Source: Engraulis encrasicolus (lineage: Eukaryota; Chordata; Actinopteri; Clupeiformes; Engraulidae). From it: a DNA stretch of 64,000 bases. The notes under the pieces were generated by a model. That model was not told the DNA's origin. It worked only from the letters and a program-made list of their open reading frames with translations, and did not search any database. Below, in pieces: positions 1 to 64,000 of this stretch. Numbering within the stretch: the first letter of the stretch is position 1; every line of letters begins with the position of its first letter. The position numbers and the translations under genes are program-made. The stretch spans positions 45,679,770 to 45,743,769 of the forward strand of contig NC_085875.1 in assembly GCF_034702125.1 (NCBI RefSeq). The letters run 5' to 3'.

Positions 1-755
1 AAGAGCTATATCTGAACTGAAACCATGGGGTAAGGACCTAGATGGCCTGGACACCAAGTTTATAAAAAACGCTTCAGATGTACTGTCTTACCCACTAACT
101 GATACAGAATGATACAGAAAACAGCCAATAAATTGTTGCTCAGTATCTGACTACTTGTATTGCCTCTTCATGACTGATTAAACATTTGCTTTGCTTTCAG
201 TAGAAATGTAATGCATTGCAAAGCATTGTAGAATTGAATCGGATCGGATCGGATCACATAGAATTGAATCGAATCGAATCGCTACCTCCCGAATTGTGAT
301 CGAATCGGATCATGAGGGCAATACCAATCCACACCACTAATGTGCATACACACTGACACATTTCCATTAGCAAATGAGTAAAGCCATAGCCATGATCAAG
401 AAAAACACCCGTATAGATGGGCAAGGAACTAATTTCCCCAGAATTAACATGTTTGTGGGGAAAATTCGACTCCATCTGTGTGTCTATTTTCCAAATACTC
501 ACATGACTAATAAATTCCTCTGATTGGAAAGTCTGCACTGATTTTTTTAAAATGGCAAATTTACAGTATGTTTCACTGAGATTGCGTGCATGCGTCTTAC
601 AGATGTAATTACAACACTAGTGGTGTAATATTGTACGATTTCAACTTTGTATTATACTGCTGGTGTTGTAAATTACATCTGTAAGAGTATGTCTAGTTCT
701 ACTTTATACAACTCCTCATCCTCATGGTTTGCTGGTGTGTGCTGATGTTTCTCAG
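1..755 (+). other. intron upstream of bltp1 exon w1
   Basis: AT-rich non-coding sequence. It holds a short array of GAATCGGATC-like units (about 232-312), related to sequence near 22385-22460, and the inverted repeat at 596-685. No exon candidate is seen. Confidence 0.7.
596..685. repeat. inverted repeat (about 38-bp arms)
   Basis: CTTACAGATGTAATTACAAC at the left is matched in reverse complement by the sequence ending CATCTGTAAG at 685. A small palindromic foldback element is likely; no clear target duplication. Confidence 0.7.
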
Positions 756-56086
<55,331 letters not shown>

Positions 56087-56205
56087 CCAGGGGGAAGAGG
56101 AAGAATACTAGCTTGTGGAGAAGAGGAGGAGCACTGGCGAATGGAGGACAAGAACGAGCATTAGCGGACGCAGGAAAGAAGGAGGAGGAGGACGAGCAAT
56201 AGGGG
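56087..56205 (+). repeat. tandem degenerate copies of the stop-codon region
   Basis: The end of the coding sequence (GAGGAGCACTAG) recurs as GAATACTAG, GAGCACTGG, GAGCATTAG and GAGCAATAG. The stop-like triplets start at 56109, 56135, 56162 and 56200, spaced about 26 bp (the last 38 bp). The stop region therefore seems to have been tandemly duplicated. Confidence 0.75.
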
Positions 56206-56513
56206 ACAAACTGATTTATAAACTAAAAAAAAAAGACAATACTACATGTACAGACTTAAAAAAGACAAACGTGCACACATACATACATACACATGCACAT
56301 ATTGTACAGATTCAATGAAAGACAAAGACACACACACACACAAAGCACAGGCACATATTCTCTCCTCATGGACATGAATAGCCACTTGTGTCCGAATCGA
56401 AACTGGAAATACTTTGATTATTGTATATATGAATGAGCACTGGAAACATACTTAACATTACTACGAATCAAAACGTATTCAATGTGTGCGCTGTAATAAG
56501 AAATGCTGTGGCT

Positions 56514-56515
<2 letters not shown>

Positions 56516-56558
<43 letters not shown>
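56516..56558. repeat. (CA)n in the 3' UTR
   Basis: About 21 CA units within the bltp1 3' UTR. Confidence 0.95.
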
Positions 56559-56563
<5 letters not shown>

Positions 56564-56903
56564 TATTTATATGCACCCTTGTATACACGCACAAACTGTT
56601 TCACACACAGCCATGCACACACTACCGCTTCTACTACTACTCCTACTACTGCACCCAGTGAGTGTGATCTATTGTTTACGTGGTGCATGTAATCATTGCA
56701 CAGCTTCTGAGTGAAAAAAGTTTTTTTGGTTCAGTCAGTAGTTGCTTTACTTTTGATTTTATTTTTCACTGTACTGTATGTTCAGGTCAAGGGGAAGAAA
56801 CTATGATAATGCGCTGCTTGAGAAGAAGAGGGAGGGTCTTTAACGTAAATTACGCATCTGCAACATACATTATTTTAAAACCACAGCAGAGAACAAACGT
56901 CAC

Positions 56904-56909
56904 AATAAA
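56904..56909 (+). promoter_or_regulatory. bltp1: possible proximal poly(A) signal AATAAA
   Basis: Canonical hexamer about 820 bp after the stop codon, with no obvious GU-rich element downstream. It could give a short 3' UTR isoform. Confidence 0.35.
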
Positions 56910-57648
56910 TTGAGTCACCACATGTTATCCTGCAATCACAGCAAGAACAAATGTCATAAAAAAAATGATAGTGGTATTGCATACCTTATCCTAAAACCAC
57001 AGTAAGAACAAAATGTCACAATATGTGACACTGCCAGCTTTTTCCATCATCACCATTCAGACAAGAGCCAAGCACAGCTGCTACTGGTTGCATGTCTCTA
57101 GTGCCTCAGTTTGAGTTTCCAGCGATCTTTGTGTTCACTTGGACAGCTTATTCAGTGATTCATTCATTCATTAAAAAATGGATTATAATTTAAGTTAAAT
57201 AGTTTTTATTAGCGCTTTAATTTATTGAGGAAGATTGCATGTAGTTCATGTGTTGCTACTACCTATGGTGTCCACAGCTGAAGGCTGGTTAGTCATCACA
57301 GTGGCAGACTGCAGCAGTCTGACTCATTGCAGGTTCTTTTAGCCCGTTTACTTTTTACTGCTACATGTTGCATTTACATCTCTAGAATGAGTTCTCTAAA
57401 AAACAAAAACAAAAGGCATTCCATGTGTCCAACCCCCTCTACTCTTTGATTTTTTTTTTTTTTTTTTTTTCGGGAGATAATACTAGTTGGACAGGAATGT
57501 GTATTATACTGAGTATCTTAAACGATTGATTGTGTGATTTGATTTTAAAACATTTTTAACATTTTAAATGTGTGTACAGTGTAACCCCAATGTTACACCC
57601 ATGATGTATTTTGTGTTTTTCTCTTTTTAAACGTGCAATAGACCAATG

Positions 57649-57656
57649 TGTACATA
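57649..57656 (+). promoter_or_regulatory. Pumilio recognition element TGTACATA
   Basis: Exact match to UGUANAUA, about 40 bp before the poly(A) hexamer, a favoured place for PUM-controlled stability or translation. An eight-base match alone is weak evidence. Confidence 0.4.
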
Positions 57657-57697
57657 TAAGCTGTGAAAGCGTCAATGTGAATATGTGCCGACTTCGA

Positions 57698-57703
57698 AAT
57701 AAA
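57698..57703 (+). promoter_or_regulatory. bltp1: main poly(A) signal AATAAA
   Basis: Canonical hexamer followed 30-40 bp later by a GT-rich stretch (TAGTTGTGTATGG), the usual arrangement for cleavage. It is the last good signal before unrelated intergenic sequence. Confidence 0.7.
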
Positions 57704-60039
57704 TCATTGCCATCGTGATTTGACAAGGAATAGTTGTGTATGGAGTGGGAATTCCATCATGGTCTAATGTGTTTGCTGTGAAATACTTATTTGTGGGGAT
57801 TGTTGTATGGGAGTTGTCTACGTTGGACATCCTGCAGAGAAGACACAACATACTGTAGAAACGAAGTGTGCTAGAAAAGGATGCGCAAATCTTTTGTTAA
57901 TCAAGTGGCCTAGGATTACATATGGATTACTGAGGGATGGGCCTGGGACTCAAGTCAAGTGAAGTTTACTTTATTGTCAAAAATCTATGTAACAGGGTTA
58001 GCACAGAAGTTTGGAATTGTGTTTTTGGCCAGTCTCCAATGTGCAGTTTAACCAATACATATAAATAACACATTCACAATAATCTCTCTCTCTCTCTCTC
58101 TGTCTCTCACACACACACACACACTAACATACTCATACATGAATTCACAATTCTTTCTCTGACACATGCACTCACACACGCACACACAGTGTGCACTAAG
58201 AAGTGTGTGTTCTGCAGGGCGTCAGCCAGTTGTACATTGGCCTGATCAATCTAACATTCAGCATGCAGCCTCTTACTGCAGATAGGCCTGTTGATAGGGC
58301 CGTCAACTACATCTTAACAAAATTGCTGTGAGAATGCAGAGTGTCTTAAAGGGACACTGTGCAGGAAATGGACAAAAAAGGTACTGCACCTATGCTGCTC
58401 ATTGAAACTGGGCTGCCTATTGCCAAATTTGATCTTTACATGAAAGTTTACTAAGTAATAAACAAATATAGTATGGTCCAAGTACAGTCATTTTTGCACC
58501 TAAAAATGGCTATTTTTGGAAATTCAAAATGGCGGACCATGGAGAAGATCCCCCTTTTCATGTATGAAAAGCGCAATTTTTATAGTCATAATGAATACTT
58601 AGAATGTGATGCTGGTGGTAAGTATTCACGAAAAAGGTAACATTAGTGAATGGGCAGCATGAATTCTGGAAATAAAAGGGACACTGTGTGAGATTTTTAG
58701 TTGTTTAAGTAACCGATAAAGACTTGGTCATTACCGTTTTGGTGACAATGTAGGCTCTGTGCCAAGGGGTTAGTTCAATTGCAACCATAACTGAACACCC
58801 AAAGAGTGAATGCAGACAAAAGGAGAACTGTCATGTGACATTTGACATTTGTGTCCTTTGACAATAGTACTGCAGGTTAACTGAAATTGGCACAATTGTT
58901 ATTAGATACACTATAAAGAATTCAGAAAGAAGGTCTGCAAATGTTGAAAGCCTTTAACGAGTGTATGTACAAAATCTATATCTAAATCTATCTGTATTCA
59001 AATTCATGATTCAGTTTAATCTTGAATAACACCATAATGTATTTTCTATGAAAATCGGAACTGATGCATATTCAGGGTTTTTGTTGGTTAGTTTTAATGA
59101 TAGTGATAATGAAAATAAAAGTTAAATATATACAGTATATACATTCAAGTGAGAAGCCATGTTGACAAGTGGCACAGCCCAGAGTTTATATGACGGGAGT
59201 TACGGTTTTCTTCACTCCTCAGTCTCTCGCTGTTTGTCCTTTTTTAAGTCCATATAGATCCAGTCAGCACGTCTGGCCCGTATGCAGAGGGGAACACGGG
59301 AAGTTTCGAATGGATGGCAGTGAATAGCTTTGAATTTGAATTTGAATTTGAATAGCTGCTGTTAGCAGAGCAACATCAACACTCATTATCATCGTCACAG
59401 TATATAGGCCTACAACCATAACAGATACGAATGTGGTGGTGCTAAAGCACCTGTCCTTTTGCCCTACTGGACAAAATAATGCAGTTTTTCAGAAGTTCCT
59501 ATTTTGAATTTTTTTGGTCACGATGTACAGTGGACCATGTTGACATGATCATCTGCAAATGCTGAATGATCAAAAGCACATGAGAATAATAGAGCCCAGG
59601 TATAATACTGTAGCCTCTATAAGGAGTCAGACTAATCCCATTGACTGCTATGATATGGACTGCTTCTTTTCTATATCAAAATGCCAGCTCAGGGATGCTC
59701 TCCGGGCTCTATTAGTGCCAGGAAATGGCTTCCACAGCGGGGGGTAGTATAGCCTATATCCTTAAATATGTTTAATTTCGCAGATTAAAGTAATATCAGC
59801 GAAATTTTAGGAATTAATCATAAATTACCTCTGCATTCACTTTTCATTAAATTAAAAATGTTCATCTATGTGCCTTTTAGAAGTAGTATAACAATGGAAA
59901 TTTACTTTTGCTATCTCTCTCACAGCCATTCATTCGAAGCTGCTCGTTTTCCCCTCCACATACTCCACCCTGGCATTTGGGGTGGGAGGACCAGGCGTGC
60001 TGACTGGATCCATTGTACCTCACTGATCCCCGGCTGTGC
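57704..60039. other. intergenic region between convergent genes
   Basis: No exon or RNA gene evident. Contains short CT and CA runs (58080-58190), two adjacent pieces starting AAAGGGACACTGTG (58348 and 58676) that belong to a common teleost repeat, and (GAATTT)4 near 59330. Confidence 0.6.
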
Positions 60040-60040
60040 T

Positions 60041-63042
<3,002 letters not shown>

Positions 63043-63256
63043 GCGTTGAAATCTATTGAGGTGAGTATCGTAACTCGCACCGCCAGTAGAGAACGATTGA
63101 ACTACAAAGTGGCGGTCGAAATTTGTATAGCCTACTCTTGCGATCCATTTTCATACGTCATAATAGAAAACTCTTGTCAGTATTTGAAAAAAATAATTGT
63201 ACGCTCTATGACGCGTTGTATAGGCCTAGCCTAGGATTCAAGAGAGTTTATTGTCA

Positions 63257-63318
63257 TAAGCCCGATTCGGACGGGACTTTCATTGGACCCCCTTGGATTT
63301 ATCCCGTGCGAATCGGGC
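63257..63318. mobile_element. tiny inverted-repeat element with direct-repeat flanks
   Basis: AGCCCGATTCGGACGGGA and its inverse TCCCGTGCGAATCGGGCT (one mismatch in 18 bp), flanked by TATTGTCA at 63249-63256 and 63319-63326. It could be a minimal MITE of about 62 bp. Confidence 0.6.
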
Positions 63319-63409
63319 TATTGTCAATGAAGGCAACGAAATTGTGGGTAGAGCAACAACACTGCGTAGTAGGCCTAGTAGCAGGGGCGGTTTTAGAAAA
63401 ATTTCACTA

Positions 63410-63460
63410 GGGTGGCAGAGGGGGGGCGATAGGTCCAGAGGGGGGGCGGAGGTGCGGGGA
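63410..63460 (+). other. G-rich stretch, possible G-quadruplex
   Basis: Four or more G-runs of 3-7 (GGGTGGCAGAGGGGGGGCG and AGAGGGGGGGCGG..GCGGGG) within 50 bp. Confidence 0.45.
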
Positions 63461-64000
63461 GCAATTTATGGGAAAAAAATAGTTTTAACTCCCATAGTCT
63501 TATAACAACTGTTTGTAACACAAAGGAAAACTGATTACACTACATAATCAGTGTTATCTATAATTCCATAAGAATTCCTTCAGAATGTGAATGATCAACA
63601 TCCATTCACATGCCATATCTATGGTCATTAAGGCGAGTGGTGAAATTACTGGTGCCAAACATAAAATCATGTCTGCACTGTAGGAGCCATTTCTTTATTT
63701 TCCATTGAGTTTATTTACCTGCCATGTCTAACAATCCCACATTGGGCTCCCAGTCAGCCACTTCCTCACATGCTCTCCCAGTTTACTCACCTTTGACCTG
63801 TAGAGGGCACAGGTGAGAAAACTGGTAGAGCACCTGAGGACATGGCTGACTGGCCCAAACCTGAAATTTAATGCTCAGTTTGAAAAGGCTAAATGAGCCT
63901 TGTACAATTTATATATGTAACCAGACAAGGAAAACATTTTGAAAAGATGAATGAGCATAGTAACTGATTCAAAACTCAACACACTAGTGCAGTGAAACAT

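Larger units (their letters stand above)
56087..57703 (+). other. bltp1: bltp1 3' UTR (to main poly(A) signal)
   Basis: Non-coding AT-rich sequence after the stop codon, with A/GAGGA-rich repeats at the start, a (CA)n run at 56516-56558 and a 22-bp T-run near 57450. No coding exon evidence appears on either strand. The end is set by the AATAAA at 57698; the cleavage site itself is not visible. Confidence 0.8.
63043..64000. other. region upstream of the minus-strand gene
   Basis: No clear promoter element or further exon. Holds the inverted repeat at 63257-63318 and a G-rich stretch at 63410-63460. Confidence 0.5.

Noticed and set aside
59559..59747. 62-codon open frame in the intergenic region
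   Set aside because: Short, AT-rich, no conserved features or regulatory context.

Overview
The window is nuclear DNA of a ray-finned fish (teleost). The signs are compact GT-AG introns, very dense dinucleotide repeats, many short hAT-type elements with 8-bp target duplications, Tc1/mariner copies and tRNA-derived SINEs. The order of fish cannot be fixed from the sequence alone.

About 88% of the window is the 3' half of one gene on the plus strand, the orthologue of KIAA1109/BLTP1 (bridge-like lipid transfer protein 1; Drosophila Tweek, C. elegans LPD-3, older name fragile site-associated protein). I could place 44 phase-compatible coding exons from position 756 to the stop codon at 56084-56086, encoding the C-terminal ~2,848 residues of a protein that is about 5,000 residues long in vertebrates. 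Three further symmetric exons (51, 207 and 60 nt) look like optional cassettes. The 3' UTR runs to a poly(A) signal at 57698. The 5' half of the gene lies left of the window.

After about 2.3 kb of intergenic DNA comes a convergent minus-strand gene (63042 to 60041, four phase-compatible exons, ~516 residues). I do not recognise it. Its last exon encodes about 285 residues of Lys/Ala/Glu-rich 11-residue repeats, predicted to form a long charged helix. Its first exon is a 42-bp tandem repeat that is also open on the opposite strand.

The introns hold most of the mobile DNA: hAT-like elements at 2196, 4815, 15588, 26574, 36312, 42016, 46279, 52953 and 53572, several with perfect 8-bp target duplications; an IR/DR Tc1 element at 47460 sitting inside a minisatellite; a Tc1-derived palindrome at 51288; a mariner-like copy at 31987; several foldback elements and SINEs; and long GT/CA, GA/CT and tetranucleotide runs, often within a few bases of splice sites.

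The most unusual feature is a recurring pattern I call junction echoes. In at least a dozen places a degenerate copy of an exon edge, usually with its splice site, lies in the adjacent intron or in the 3' UTR, sometimes as a tandem array of four or more units. These copies are non-coding or frame-broken, but several keep good splice sites.
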